Below are positions 1 through 7,905 of a stretch of 57,662 bases of DNA, one piece after another; position 1 is the first letter of the stretch, and every line of letters starts with the position of its first letter. Both the position numbers and the translations under genes were made by a program. The stretch spans positions 1 to 57,662 of the forward strand of contig NSIH01000006.1 of assembly GCA_002737315.1 (NCBI GenBank), given 5' to 3'. The stretch comes from Flavobacteriales bacterium. Its GTDB lineage: Bacteria; Bacteroidota; Bacteroidia; Flavobacteriales; Schleiferiaceae. The notes below the pieces were generated by a model. It ran no database searches and was not told the origin of the DNA. It was given only the letters and a program-made list of their open reading frames with translations.

Positions 1-659
1 GCAGTTAGGCCCTCAAAAAGTGAAAGTTTCTCGCGAAGCTTCTGCGCTCGGCTGGCAAAACCCTCGTCGTGGGCGTCGCCTATTCCGGTGAAAATTCCGT
101 GCGTGGGCTTGAGCCAAGGGGTGAAGCGCGCCATGCCGCCAGCCTCCGAAATACCCACCTCAACGAGCCAAATCGATGCGTCTAAGGGGAACTGAAGTAC
201 CGATAAGGGTACGCCGAGCTTGGAATTATAACTGCGTGGGCTGCGTACTGCTCTGGGGTCCGCCATCAGGTGGGCAAGCTGTTCCTTGACGCTGGTCTTG
301 CCGTTGGAGCCGGTTATGGCCACGACGGTTCCGGTGAATGCGGCTCGATGGGCTGCCGCCAGCAGGTAGAGTGCCGTCCAAACGTCGTCGACCACCAAGA
401 CGTCGAGGCCGGCAACAGGATGGTCTGCCCATCCTTGCGTCGATACTACCGCGGCTAGGCAGCCGCGTTCCAAAGCTTCTTCGAGGTGCCGGTGCCCGTC
501 GCCCGAGGCGGTGGTTAGGGCCCAAAACAGTGCAGGCTCGGTCTGCATCGTTCTCGAATCGCTGGCCATTCTGCGAACGATCCGGTCGGGCTGGGTCGAA
601 TGCAGCTTGGCCCCAATCAGGGAGGCCAGTTGGGCTAGGGTCCATTGCGCCGGGGTCAT
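1..659 (-). CDS. MurF-type ligase, probably bifunctional MurF/alanine racemase (3' part cut by window edge)
   Basis: This adds D-Ala-D-Ala to the UDP-MurNAc-tripeptide in cytoplasmic peptidoglycan synthesis. The reading frame starts at ATG 659 and runs off the left edge, so only the first 219 residues are visible. They contain the Mur-ligase P-loop AITGSNGKTSVKEQL (about residue 112), then RSYNSKLGVPLSV and the stretch GIFTGIGDAHDEGF, which I know from the Bacteroidota fusion of MurF with alanine racemase. The racemase half would lie outside the window, so the fusion is inferred. The start is 4 bases after the tdk stop, so the two are probably co-transcribed, a familiar order in this phylum. 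Confidence 0.85.
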   Translation of the reverse strand, partial: MTPAQWTLAQLASLIGAKLHSTQPDRIVRRMASDSRTMQTEPALFWALTTASGDGHRHLEEALERGCLAAVVSTQGWADHPVAGLDVLVVDDVWTALYLLAAAHRAAFTGTVVAITGSNGKTSVKEQLAHLMADPRAVRSPRSYNSKLGVPLSVLQFPLDASIWLVEVGISEAGGMARFTPWLKPTHGIFTGIGDAHDEGFASRAQKLREKLSLFEGLT

Positions 660-663
660 GCTC

Positions 664-1236
664 CTACTTGGTGCTGCGTCGTTCGCGAACAAATTCCGCC
701 CTCGACAGGGGCTCGTAGGTTCGTCGGTCACCCAGCATAACCCGGTTGGGGTCGGCAGTGAGCCGGTGGGAGTAATTGGCCAGCTCTCCGCTTCGCACGC
801 AGACGGCATGCACCTTGGTAACAAACTCCGCCACGGCCATCAGGTTGGGCATTGGGCCGAAGGGCTCGCCGTGGTAATCCATGTCTAGACCAGCCAGAAC
901 CACGCGCTTGCCGGCATTGGCCAGCTCGTTGGCTACGGCCACGATGTCCATGTCAAAAAACTGGGCTTCATCAATTCCAACGACATCCGCCTCGCTCGCT
1001 AGGGCTATAATTTCTCGTGCGGATGCTACCGCAAGGGCATTCATGCGCGCCTGGTCATGGGTTACCACCTCGTTTTCGGCGAAGCGGTTGTCGGTTATTG
1101 GTTTAACAATCAGGACTTTTAGTTGCGCAATCTGGGCGCGTTTGAGCCGGCGAATGAGCTCCTCCGTCTTGCCTGAAAACATGGAGCCAGCGATTACCTC
1201 AATGTGCCCAAATCGGGGCGCGCGCTCTTGGAACAT
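664..1236 (-). CDS. tdk: Thymidine kinase (type II)
   Basis: Phosphorylates thymidine in pyrimidine salvage. The 190-residue protein has the P-loop GSMFSGKTEEL near residue 18, the DEAQFF Walker-B-like motif, and a C-terminal lasso region. The frame is open upstream to ATG 1284, but the start at 1236 (MFQERAPRFGHIEVI) fits the family length, does not overlap the divergent gene at 1277, and sits 20 bases after a TAGTTTTG promoter element. The zinc-site region reads AVCVRSGELANYSHR, so the second cysteine of the usual CxxC is a serine, as I recall for other Bacteroidota Tdk proteins. Co-transcribed with the MurF-type gene downstream. Confidence 0.93.
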   Translation of the reverse strand: MFQERAPRFGHIEVIAGSMFSGKTEELIRRLKRAQIAQLKVLIVKPITDNRFAENEVVTHDQARMNALAVASAREIIALASEADVVGIDEAQFFDMDIVAVANELANAGKRVVLAGLDMDYHGEPFGPMPNLMAVAEFVTKVHAVCVRSGELANYSHRLTADPNRVMLGDRRTYEPLSRAEFVRERRSTK

Positions 1237-1256
1237 TTCGTACTTTTCCACTTCTG

Positions 1257-1264
1257 CAAAACTA
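1257..1264 (-). promoter_or_regulatory. Candidate -7 element (TAGTTTTG) for tdk
   Basis: Matches the Bacteroidota TAnnTTTG element in the 40-base gap between divergent tdk and the gene at 1277. It predicts a transcript start near 1251, about 15 bases before the tdk ATG. No TTG was found at -33 spacing. Confidence 0.4.
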
Positions 1265-1276
1265 CGGCTTTCAACC

Positions 1277-2050
1277 ATGAGCATCGACCTAAATTCGGCC
1301 CTTTCTGGCCTTTCCCTTTCGCTTCAATCCGAGGTAGCCAGTGATGCGCAGTTGCGCGAACTAGAATCCCTTCTGTTGCTTGCTCATCAATCCAAACTGC
1401 GGGCTGCCCTTCAATCGATTCAGTCCGAGGCCGAGGTGCAGTTTGCCGCGGCCCACGCGGCCCTAGCCAAGGCTCAGGAGGAGGCTCAAGCCACAGCCAA
1501 GGCAGAATTTGCCCAGGCCCAGGCCGATGCCGAAGCTGCCCTGGCCGCTGCGGTGGCCCTGCGCGTTGAGGCCCTCGCCCAAGAGCCCGCGAGCCAAGAG
1601 TCCGCAAGCCAAGAGTCCGCAAGCCAAGAGCCCGCGAGCCAAGAGCCGTCCATGATGGAGGCTGTCTTGGAGCCCGTTGCCGATTCGGTGCAAGAGTCTC
1701 CCTACGAGCTCGAGCAGGAGTCCGCAACCCTATCAATGCAGACGCAGCCCGAACCACAGACCCCCTCTGCACCCGCAGCAAGCGAGCAGCCAAGGGGTCC
1801 GCAGCGGTCAGTGAATTCCAGCTACGCCTCTCTGAATGCGGGGCTAAACGACCGATTGGCCTTTGTCAAAAGTCTTTTTGGCGGAGACGACCACGACTAC
1901 CAGCGTGTTGTGGCCTACCTCTCGACCCTCGAGTCCAAATCGGAGTGCGAAACGTTCATTGTCGAAGCCCTGCAGCCCGAGTACGACTGGAGCGCCTGCC
2001 CCGACGTGGCAGAACGCTTCTTGAAACTGGTCTACGCCCGGTTTGACTAA
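1277..2050 (+). CDS. Conserved hypothetical protein with Ala/Glu-rich coiled coil and SQE repeats
   Basis: 257 residues, no signal peptide. Residues 1-45 and about 190-257 look globular; the C-terminal part (LNDRLAFVKSLFGGDDHDY ... CPDVAERFLKLVYARF) resembles a small conserved Bacteroidota domain of unknown function that I have seen next to rsmI. Between them are an Ala/Gln/Glu-rich helix likely to form a coiled coil and a Pro/Glu/Ser-rich linker with five five-residue repeats (SQESA, SQEPA). The frame is open upstream to 881 but that part is antisense to tdk, so ATG 1277 is chosen. The stop at 2050 touches the rsmI ATG, so it is coupled to rsmI. Function unknown. Confidence 0.8.
   Translation: MSIDLNSALSGLSLSLQSEVASDAQLRELESLLLLAHQSKLRAALQSIQSEAEVQFAAAHAALAKAQEEAQATAKAEFAQAQADAEAALAAAVALRVEALAQEPASQESASQESASQEPASQEPSMMEAVLEPVADSVQESPYELEQESATLSMQTQPEPQTPSAPAASEQPRGPQRSVNSSYASLNAGLNDRLAFVKSLFGGDDHDYQRVVAYLSTLESKSECETFIVEALQPEYDWSACPDVAERFLKLVYARFD
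1579..1648 (+). repeat. 15-base tandem repeat inside the coding region (4.7 copies)
   Basis: Units of the form CCAAGAGtCCGCaAG start at 1579, 1594, 1609, 1624 and (partial) 1639, with third-position changes between copies 2-3 and copies 1/4. In frame it encodes SQESA/SQEPA, so copy-number change would lengthen or shorten the linker by five residues without a frameshift. Confidence 0.9.
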
Positions 2051-2749
2051 ATGGGCAAACTAGTACTGGTGCCGACCCCCTTGGGCAACCTGGGGGATAT
2101 TACCGAGCGTGCCAAAGTGGCGCTGGTAGAGGCCGACTTGGTTCTTGCCGAAGACACCCGCACGACGGGCAAGCTTTTAAAACTGCTGGGCTTAGAGGCC
2201 AAGCTCCGTTCCTACCACATGCACAACGAGCACGCCCACACCGAGGCATTGGTCAAGCTGGTCGAGGCCAGCTCCAAGCACGTCGCCCTGGCCAGTGATG
2301 CGGGCACCCCAGGAATCAGCGATCCGGGTTTTTTGCTGGTTCGCGCCTGCATCCAAGCGGGGCTGGTTGTCGAGGCTTTGCCCGGCCCAACCGCACTTAT
2401 TCCTGCCCTGGTCGCCAGCGGATTCCCCTGCGACCGTTTTGTTTTTGAAGGTTTTGTTCCGCAAAAAAAAGGACGGCAAACGCGCATACAAACCTGGCGC
2501 GACGAGGCGCGGACCATCGTAGCCTATGAGTCTCCGCATCGCTTGCGCAAGCTCTTGGGTGAAGTGGTGGAATGGCTCGGAGCAGACCGCGGTATGTGCG
2601 TGGTGCGCGAACTCAGCAAGATTCATGAGACCTACCACCGCGGCAGCGCCGCAGAGCTGCAGGCCTACTTTAGCCTGACCGAACCGCGTGGCGAACTCGT
2701 GGTTATCATAGAGGGCGCCAAAGTGCCCTTAAAAACAGAAAACGAATGA
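2051..2749 (+). CDS. rsmI: 16S rRNA (cytidine-1402-2'-O)-methyltransferase RsmI
   Basis: Methylates the ribose of C1402 in the decoding centre of 16S rRNA using SAM. The 232-residue protein has the SpoU-unrelated tetrapyrrole-methylase fold signatures: VPTPLGNLGDIT at the N-terminus, AEDTRTTGKLL (about residue 35), LASDAGTPGISDPG (about 78-91) and LPGPTALIPAL. Length is normal for the short RsmI of this phylum. The start directly follows the upstream stop and the last bases overlap the next start as ATGA, so it belongs to one translationally coupled run. Confidence 0.95.
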   Translation: MGKLVLVPTPLGNLGDITERAKVALVEADLVLAEDTRTTGKLLKLLGLEAKLRSYHMHNEHAHTEALVKLVEASSKHVALASDAGTPGISDPGFLLVRACIQAGLVVEALPGPTALIPALVASGFPCDRFVFEGFVPQKKGRQTRIQTWRDEARTIVAYESPHRLRKLLGEVVEWLGADRGMCVVRELSKIHETYHRGSAAELQAYFSLTEPRGELVVIIEGAKVPLKTENE

Positions 2750-3855
2750 GTGCCGCTGCACGCCGCCAACGCCCCTTTGGCCATTGGAGTCCGCAAATTG
2801 GGGAGCCATGGGTTATAGCGGGGCCTTGCTCGGCCGAATCCTTGGAACAGGTGCTTGAAACGGCCCGTGCGCTCAAGGCAGACGGGCGCACCCTGCTTTT
2901 TAGGGCAGGAGTTTGGAAGCCGCGAACCCGCCCTGGAACCTTCGAAGGCGCAGGCTACAACGCCCTAGAGTGGCTGCAAATTATGCGTGCCGAGGTTGGC
3001 CTACCCTTTGTGGTGGAGGTCGGAAACCCCCAGCACGTGGAGCGCGCACTGGCAGCGAAGGCCGACGCCGTTTGGTTGGGCGCCCGCACCACCGTGAGCC
3101 CCTTTTATGTGCAAGAAATCGCCGAGGCCCTAAAAGGCGCTAATATTCCAGTGCTCGTTAAAAACCCTATTCATGCCGACCTGGGCCTATGGATTGGCGC
3201 ACTCGAACGGCTCGACAAACTCGGCTCAAGCGACTTGGCTGCCGTGCACCGAGGGTTCTTTACCGCCAATCCGGAACCCTACCGCAACGACCCGCGCTGG
3301 GAGCTAACCTTTGAACTGCGGCGGCATGCTCCAGACCTTCCCATTTTTTGCGATCCCAGCCATATTGCAGGCCAGCGCGACCTTGTGGAGTCCGTTGCAC
3401 AGATTGCCATGGACTTGGCCCTCGACGGGCTGATGATAGAAATTCACCCAAGCCCCGACGATGCCCTGAGCGACGCCGCGCAGCAGATTACCCCAGCTCG
3501 ACTGAGTGCCCTGCTCGACCGCCTCGCGAACTACCTCGAACGAGCCGATCCTGAGGCAATCCTGACTAGCCTGAGTGCCGACCGCGAGGGCCTGGACTTT
3601 ATTGATGCCCAACTCGTGGAGCTGCTTCAAAACCGGCAGCAAATCGTGGAGCGACTAGCGCAGCGCAAACTGGAGATCGGAGCCAGTGTATTTCAGATGG
3701 ATCGATGGATCAATATGCTCGAGCAGCGCGAGGCTCAGGCCAAGGATATCGGAATTGACCCCAAGTACGTGAGGGCCTTTTTTGAACTCGTGCACCGGTA
3801 CTCGGTGCAGCACCAGGCCGCAATCTATCAGGCGCAACGCCGCGAGGAGCCATGA
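2746..3855 (+). CDS. Bifunctional DAHP synthase / chorismate mutase (type II)
   Basis: Catalyses the first step of the shikimate pathway (PEP plus erythrose 4-phosphate to DAHP) and, with its second domain, chorismate to prephenate for Phe/Tyr. 369 residues: a DAHP synthase domain at about 1-260 with IAGPCSAES (25-32), FRAGVWKPRTRP, LGARTTVSPF and FCDPSHIAGQR, then a helical AroQ-type chorismate mutase at about 275-360 (REGLDFIDAQLVELLQNRQ). This fusion order is standard in Bacteroidota. It overlaps rsmI and recJ by four bases at each end. The mutase domain may serve as the allosteric sensor for prephenate; that is known for related fusions and not visible here. Confidence 0.93.
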   Translation: MSAAARRQRPFGHWSPQIGEPWVIAGPCSAESLEQVLETARALKADGRTLLFRAGVWKPRTRPGTFEGAGYNALEWLQIMRAEVGLPFVVEVGNPQHVERALAAKADAVWLGARTTVSPFYVQEIAEALKGANIPVLVKNPIHADLGLWIGALERLDKLGSSDLAAVHRGFFTANPEPYRNDPRWELTFELRRHAPDLPIFCDPSHIAGQRDLVESVAQIAMDLALDGLMIEIHPSPDDALSDAAQQITPARLSALLDRLANYLERADPEAILTSLSADREGLDFIDAQLVELLQNRQQIVERLAQRKLEIGASVFQMDRWINMLEQREAQAKDIGIDPKYVRAFFELVHRYSVQHQAAIYQAQRREEP

Positions 3856-5570
3856 GCTTAGACCGACGCAAGCGCTGGTCCCTGCCGCCAAAGCCCGAAG
3901 CAACGGCAGTAGGTGCACTAGAGGCCCACATGGACCGCCCCATGGCCGAACTTCTTGCCCTTCGGGGATTTAAGACCATTGAAGAGGTCCGTACATGGAC
4001 CCTGGGAACCGACACCCAGGAGGTGAACCCGCTCGAGATGGCGAGCATGCCCGAAGCGGCCGCACGCTTGGCCCTTGCCCGCGCTCAAGGCGAATTGGTG
4101 CTTCTCTTTGGCGACTACGACGTCGACGGAACCACCGCCGTTTCGCTCGGCACCATGGCCCTTCGCGCCGGAGGCTGGCTTATTGAGCCGTACATACCCG
4201 ACCGCTACCGAGAAGGCTACGGCCTCTCGAAGGCTGGGATTGACCGAGCGGCAGAACTTGGCGCTCGAGTTTTGGTTGCCTTAGACTGCGGCGTCAAAGC
4301 CTTTGACGAGGTTGACTACGCCGTCTCTCTCGGAATCGACGTTATTGTCGCCGACCACCACCAGCCCGAAGACCGTTTGCCCAATGCCCTTGCCGTGCTC
4401 GACCCGCTTCGCGCCGACTGCAATTTTGGTCATCACTACCTCTCCGGCTGCGGCGTGGGCTTCTTGCTCTGGCGCAGTGCCTACCAATCGGCAGGACTGG
4501 ATCCCTCGGAGCTCGACGTTCACCTTGATTTGCTTGCCTTGAGCGTAGCCGCCGACATGGTTCCGATGGTTGGTCTCAATCGCCGCTGGCTGATAGGGGG
4601 ATTGGAGCTGCTCAACAGCAAGCCCCGCCCCGCCCTGCAGGCCCTGCTTGGCGAGCGCCGAGGGCCCGTCAGCACCCGGGACCTTATCTTCAATATTGCC
4701 CCAAAAATCAATGCTGCAGGACGCATGGACCACGGGCTCCGGGCGGTAAACCTTTTAATCGCCACCGACCGCATCCCCATTGATCAGTACAGCCAGGATT
4801 TGCAGGACCTCAACACGACCCGGCGAAGCACAGAACGGCACATGGTTGACCAAGCCCTTGAAATGGCCGAAGAAATGACCCTGGATTTCGCCGACGATCT
4901 TGCCTTGGTGCTGTACCACCCCGACTGGCACAAGGGTATTGTGGGCCTGATTGCGCAGCGGGTTGCAGAACGCTTCTACCGACCCGTGGTGGCATTCACC
5001 CAGCACGAAGGAGTACTGTCGGGTAGTGCACGCAGTGCTCCTGGCCTGGACCTCTATGCCGCCCTCGAAGAAGCAAGCGGCCACCTCATACAGTTTGGGG
5101 GCCATAAAGCGGCCGCCGGCATGACCTGCAAGCCAGAGAACCTGGTAGCCTTTCGCAAGGCCATGAACCTCGCCGTGGAGGCCGGATGGCCCGAAGCCAT
5201 GCGCCACCCGCAAATTGAAATCGACGTAGTGCTGCGCATCGACGAAGTCAGCCCACGCCTGCTTCAGATGCAGGACCGGCTCGAACCCTTTGGCGTAGGC
5301 AACCCGGCTCCCGTCTGGGGCATAAAAGCCATTGAATTAGCCCACACTAAAAAGGTTGGAGCACAGGGCGAACACCTTCAGGTTGACCTCATGGACCCCT
5401 TTCGGCAACGCAGTTTGCGCGGAATCTACTTTCAATGGGGCGACGACCCCATCCCCGAGGGATTGGTTGACGTAGCCTTTCAGCTCACGTGGAACGAATT
5501 CCGCGGCGAACGCAACCTGCAAGCTCGCCTGCTTGACCTGCAACCAAGCTCAGAGCAGTCCTACCTTTGA
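3852..5570 (+). CDS. recJ: Single-stranded-DNA-specific exonuclease RecJ
   Basis: 5'-3' ssDNA exonuclease in recombinational and mismatch repair. 572 residues with the DHH phosphoesterase core: GDYDVDGTT (about 87-95), ALDCG, VADHHQPED, and the DHHA1 domain with SGSARSAPGLDLYAAL and QFGGHKAAAGM. The C-terminal OB-like domain follows. All metal-binding aspartates and histidines of motifs I-III that I can recognise are intact. Starts with an ATGA overlap on the previous stop. Its last codons TAC CTT TGA form a TACCTTTG promoter element for trmB. Confidence 0.95.
   Translation: MSLDRRKRWSLPPKPEATAVGALEAHMDRPMAELLALRGFKTIEEVRTWTLGTDTQEVNPLEMASMPEAAARLALARAQGELVLLFGDYDVDGTTAVSLGTMALRAGGWLIEPYIPDRYREGYGLSKAGIDRAAELGARVLVALDCGVKAFDEVDYAVSLGIDVIVADHHQPEDRLPNALAVLDPLRADCNFGHHYLSGCGVGFLLWRSAYQSAGLDPSELDVHLDLLALSVAADMVPMVGLNRRWLIGGLELLNSKPRPALQALLGERRGPVSTRDLIFNIAPKINAAGRMDHGLRAVNLLIATDRIPIDQYSQDLQDLNTTRRSTERHMVDQALEMAEEMTLDFADDLALVLYHPDWHKGIVGLIAQRVAERFYRPVVAFTQHEGVLSGSARSAPGLDLYAALEEASGHLIQFGGHKAAAGMTCKPENLVAFRKAMNLAVEAGWPEAMRHPQIEIDVVLRIDEVSPRLLQMQDRLEPFGVGNPAPVWGIKAIELAHTKKVGAQGEHLQVDLMDPFRQRSLRGIYFQWGDDPIPEGLVDVAFQLTWNEFRGERNLQARLLDLQPSSEQSYL
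5562..5569 (+). promoter_or_regulatory. Candidate -7 element (TACCTTTG) for trmB, inside the recJ stop
   Basis: A perfect TAnnTTTG that overlaps the last three codons of recJ and leaves 4 bases before the trmB ATG at 5574. If used, the trmB mRNA is leaderless. No TTG at -33 spacing was found. Confidence 0.4.
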
Positions 5571-5573
5571 AAA

Positions 5574-6248
5574 ATGGGTAAGGGCAAACTCGCCAAGTTT
5601 GCAAAGCTGGACGCAATGCCCCATGCGGTGCAGCCGAGCAAAGACGAAATATTAAACGGCCTGCCATTGCGCGGAGCATGGAAGACGGACTTCTTTAAAT
5701 CAGACCGCCCCTTGGTGGTAGAATTGGGCTGCGGACACGGCGAATACACCCTCGCTCTTGCGCGGCTCGAGCCCCACAAGAGCTACCTCGGCATCGACAT
5801 CAAAGGAGCGCGAATGTGCAAAGGCGCCGAAGAAGCCCAAAATTCTGGCCTAAAGCAGGTTGGATTTCTGCGCACCCGCATCGAATGGATTGAGCATGCC
5901 TTCGCTCCGGGCGAAATAGACGAACTCTGGATCACCTTCCCCGACCCGCAAATCAAGTACCAGCGCACCAAGCACCGCATGGTAAACCCGACGTTTCTTG
6001 AGCGATACCAGCGCCTTCTCAAGCCAGGCGGACTGCTTCACCTCAAGACCGACAGCGAATTTTTGCACGGATACCTTCTTGGAATTCTAGCCATACAGGG
6101 TCATGAAGTGCTCGAAAGCTGCCACGACGTTTACCTTCAGCTGCAGTCCGAGCCCCAGCACGCAGCCTTTGCCTGCCAAACCTACTACGAGCGCATATTT
6201 TTAAAAAAAGGTAAGCTCATTACCTACCTAAAGTTTCGCTTTAAATGA
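5574..6248 (+). CDS. trmB: tRNA (guanine-N7-)-methyltransferase TrmB
   Basis: Makes m7G46 in the tRNA variable loop with SAM. 224 residues, Rossmann-fold methyltransferase with motif I VVELGCGHGEYTLAL (about 48-62), GIDIKGARM at the acidic-loop position, and the family signature ITFPDPQIKYQRTKHRM. The N-terminal extension of about 40 residues is usual in Bacteroidota TrmB. It follows recJ by three bases and overlaps the next gene by four. Confidence 0.95.
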   Translation: MGKGKLAKFAKLDAMPHAVQPSKDEILNGLPLRGAWKTDFFKSDRPLVVELGCGHGEYTLALARLEPHKSYLGIDIKGARMCKGAEEAQNSGLKQVGFLRTRIEWIEHAFAPGEIDELWITFPDPQIKYQRTKHRMVNPTFLERYQRLLKPGGLLHLKTDSEFLHGYLLGILAIQGHEVLESCHDVYLQLQSEPQHAAFACQTYYERIFLKKGKLITYLKFRFK

Positions 6249-6583
6249 CCCTGGCCGCGCCCGAACTCGACTTCTTTCAGCGCGTCTACGCGGTGGTACT
6301 TCAGATTCCGCCCGGCCGCGTCACCAGCTACGGAGCCATCGCCCGATACTTGGGCAGTGCACAGAGCGCCCGCACCGTGGGCTATGCCATGAACGCCGCA
6401 CATAGCCTGCCCGAGGTACCCGCGCACCGTGTTGTCAATCGAGTCGGACTCCTCACGGGCAAGCATCATTTTGGCGGCTTCACCGCCATGCAGCAGCAGC
6501 TCGAGGCCGAGGGAATTGCTGTTGAAGACGACCAAATTCAAAACTTTAGTCAGCACTTTTGGGATCCAGTACACGAACTTTAG
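6245..6583 (+). CDS. Alkyltransferase-like (ATL) protein, MGMT family
   Basis: 112 residues covering the DNA-binding domain of O6-alkylguanine-DNA alkyltransferase: PPGRVTSYGAIARYLG (about 22-37) and RTVGYAMNAA. The active-site PCHR motif reads PAHR (59-62), so the acceptor cysteine is replaced by alanine at position 60. ATL proteins with Trp or Ala there bind O6-alkylguanine and hand it to nucleotide excision repair instead of removing the alkyl group; that role is inferred from the family. Overlaps the trmB stop as ATGA and is followed by the YjbR gene. Confidence 0.88.
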   Translation: MTLAAPELDFFQRVYAVVLQIPPGRVTSYGAIARYLGSAQSARTVGYAMNAAHSLPEVPAHRVVNRVGLLTGKHHFGGFTAMQQQLEAEGIAVEDDQIQNFSQHFWDPVHEL

Positions 6584-6587
6584 TGCC

Positions 6588-6947
6588 GTGACCCGAGACG
6601 AAGCCCTTTCCTACGCAGCCGAACTGCCCCAAGCAGAGGTCACCACTCCCTTTGGACCCGACCATCTTGTGCTCAAGGTAGCCGGGAAGATGTTTGCCAT
6701 CATTCCGCTGGACGAGCCCGAACCGGTGGGGATGGCCCTTAAGTTTCCACCAGAAGAACTCGACGACCTGCGGGCCGAGTATCCCTGCCTGGAACGTGCT
6801 TCTCACATGAGCCCGGTTCACTGGAGCGCCGTACGCCTTGACGGAAGCGCCCCGACGCGCACCCTTACCGCCTGGATTCGACAATCCTACAATTTGGTCC
6901 TGGCAGGCCTACCCAAAAAAATCCGTGCTAATTACCCCACCCTATGA
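6588..6947 (+). CDS. MmcQ/YjbR family protein
   Basis: 119 residues of the YjbR/CyaY-like fold: TPFGPDHLVLKVAGKMFAII (about residues 21-40), then KFPPEELDDLR and HMSPVHWSAVRLDG. Members bind DNA in structural studies but have no firm cellular role. I place the start at GTG 6588, four bases after the ATL stop, because this gives the normal length; the frame is open further upstream only as an antisense-like overlap of the ATL gene. Ends with an ATGA overlap on the DUF502 gene. Confidence 0.82.
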   Translation: MTRDEALSYAAELPQAEVTTPFGPDHLVLKVAGKMFAIIPLDEPEPVGMALKFPPEELDDLRAEYPCLERASHMSPVHWSAVRLDGSAPTRTLTAWIRQSYNLVLAGLPKKIRANYPTL

Positions 6948-7522
6948 AAAATCGACTCTTTAACTACTTTATTCAGGGCCTTTTGTTTACCACGCCTCTG
7001 GCGCTGACCGGCTACGTACTTTTTTGGGCACTGAGCACCTTGGACTCGATTTTACCCTTTGATTTTCCTGGGCTTGGGCTGATTACCCTGCTGGTCAGTA
7101 TTACGCTAATCGGATTTTTGGGCAATTTTGCCGTGAAGAATCCCCTGGTCAAGCTCTTGGACGGCCTGCTCGAAAAGCTACCCCTAGTCAAGCTCGTCTA
7201 CAGCTCAAGCAAAGACGTGATGAAGAGCCTCACCGGCAAAAAAAAGGGATTTGAATTTGCCGTGCTGGTGCGCATGTCGCCCAACAACGAAGTGCGCAAA
7301 GTCGGCTTTGTGACCGACGACACCCTTAAGGAGCTGGGCAACGCCCCCGAAGGCTTCGTCATGGTTTATGTTCCTCTTGCCCTGACTATAATGGGCGAAA
7401 TGTTCATTGTTCCGTCGAGCTATGTGGAGCCCCTGAGCGGCAAAACAGGCGACATCATGAAGTACATTATCGCGGGCGGAGTAGTTGGACAGTCTAACTC
7501 CGAGGGGCCCGAAGCAAATTAA
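6944..7522 (+). CDS. DUF502 membrane protein
   Basis: 192 residues. Two N-terminal membrane segments (about 11-32 and 42-63) are followed by a soluble domain containing NPLVKLLDGLLEKLPLVK, VYSSSKDVMKSL and FVMVYVPLALTIMGEMFIVP, which are hallmarks of DUF502. Family members are inner-membrane proteins of unknown function. Last gene of the plus-strand run; its TAA stop overlaps the TAA of the convergent gene by four bases (shared TTAA). Confidence 0.88.
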   Translation: MKNRLFNYFIQGLLFTTPLALTGYVLFWALSTLDSILPFDFPGLGLITLLVSITLIGFLGNFAVKNPLVKLLDGLLEKLPLVKLVYSSSKDVMKSLTGKKKGFEFAVLVRMSPNNEVRKVGFVTDDTLKELGNAPEGFVMVYVPLALTIMGEMFIVPSSYVEPLSGKTGDIMKYIIAGGVVGQSNSEGPEAN

Positions 7523-7905
7523 AAAGGTCGGCGGCGCGCGCGCATTACGCGCAGCATCCACTGGCCCTCTAGCAGGCTCGAAATAGTCGAGTAGAGCAGG
7601 CTGAATGCCATAGCCGACCAGAATCCGCCTACGCCGAATCCTTCGACCCAATCGCTGGCGAGCATGACCAACCCGGCATTGATGACCAGCAAAAAAAGTC
7701 CGAATGAAAAAACCGTCAGGGGAATGGTCAGTAGGATCAGCAGCGGCCTGAGGGTGCTGTTGAGTAGCGCAAGCAAGACCGCGAGCCAAATCGCAGTGGT
7801 AAACTGATCAAGGTCGACACTGGGCAAAATATAGGCGGTGCCGAAGGCGGCAAGGGTGCGGGCAATCAAGCGAATACCCCAAGAAGGGCGTGGCGGGATG
7901 TTCAT
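7519..7905 (-). CDS. Phage holin family IV / YvlD-like membrane protein
   Basis: 128 residues with four hydrophobic segments (about 12-27, 38-62, 66-88, 92-112) and the family pattern LLALLNSTLRPLLILLTIPLTVFSFGL. Such proteins are called 'phage holin family' in databases but are chromosomal membrane proteins in many bacteria; no phage genes are nearby. Its start overlaps the dnaG stop by four bases, so it is read with the primase. Function unknown. Confidence 0.85.
   Translation of the reverse strand: MNIPPRPSWGIRLIARTLAAFGTAYILPSVDLDQFTTAIWLAVLLALLNSTLRPLLILLTIPLTVFSFGLFLLVINAGLVMLASDWVEGFGVGGFWSAMAFSLLYSTISSLLEGQWMLRVMRARRRPF

Noticed and set aside
881-1276. Upstream extension of the 1277-2050 reading frame by 132 codons
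   Set aside because: It lies antisense to the well-supported tdk gene and the internal ATG 1277 begins a protein with normal composition.
1194-1793. Long open frame on the minus strand opposite the repeat protein
   Set aside because: Arg/Leu/Gly-rich translation typical of an antisense shadow of a GC-rich Ala/Glu gene; no start or family support.
7519-7905. 'Holin' label as evidence of prophage
   Set aside because: This family is chromosomal in many bacteria, the gene is coupled to dnaG, and no phage structural or integrase gene is near.
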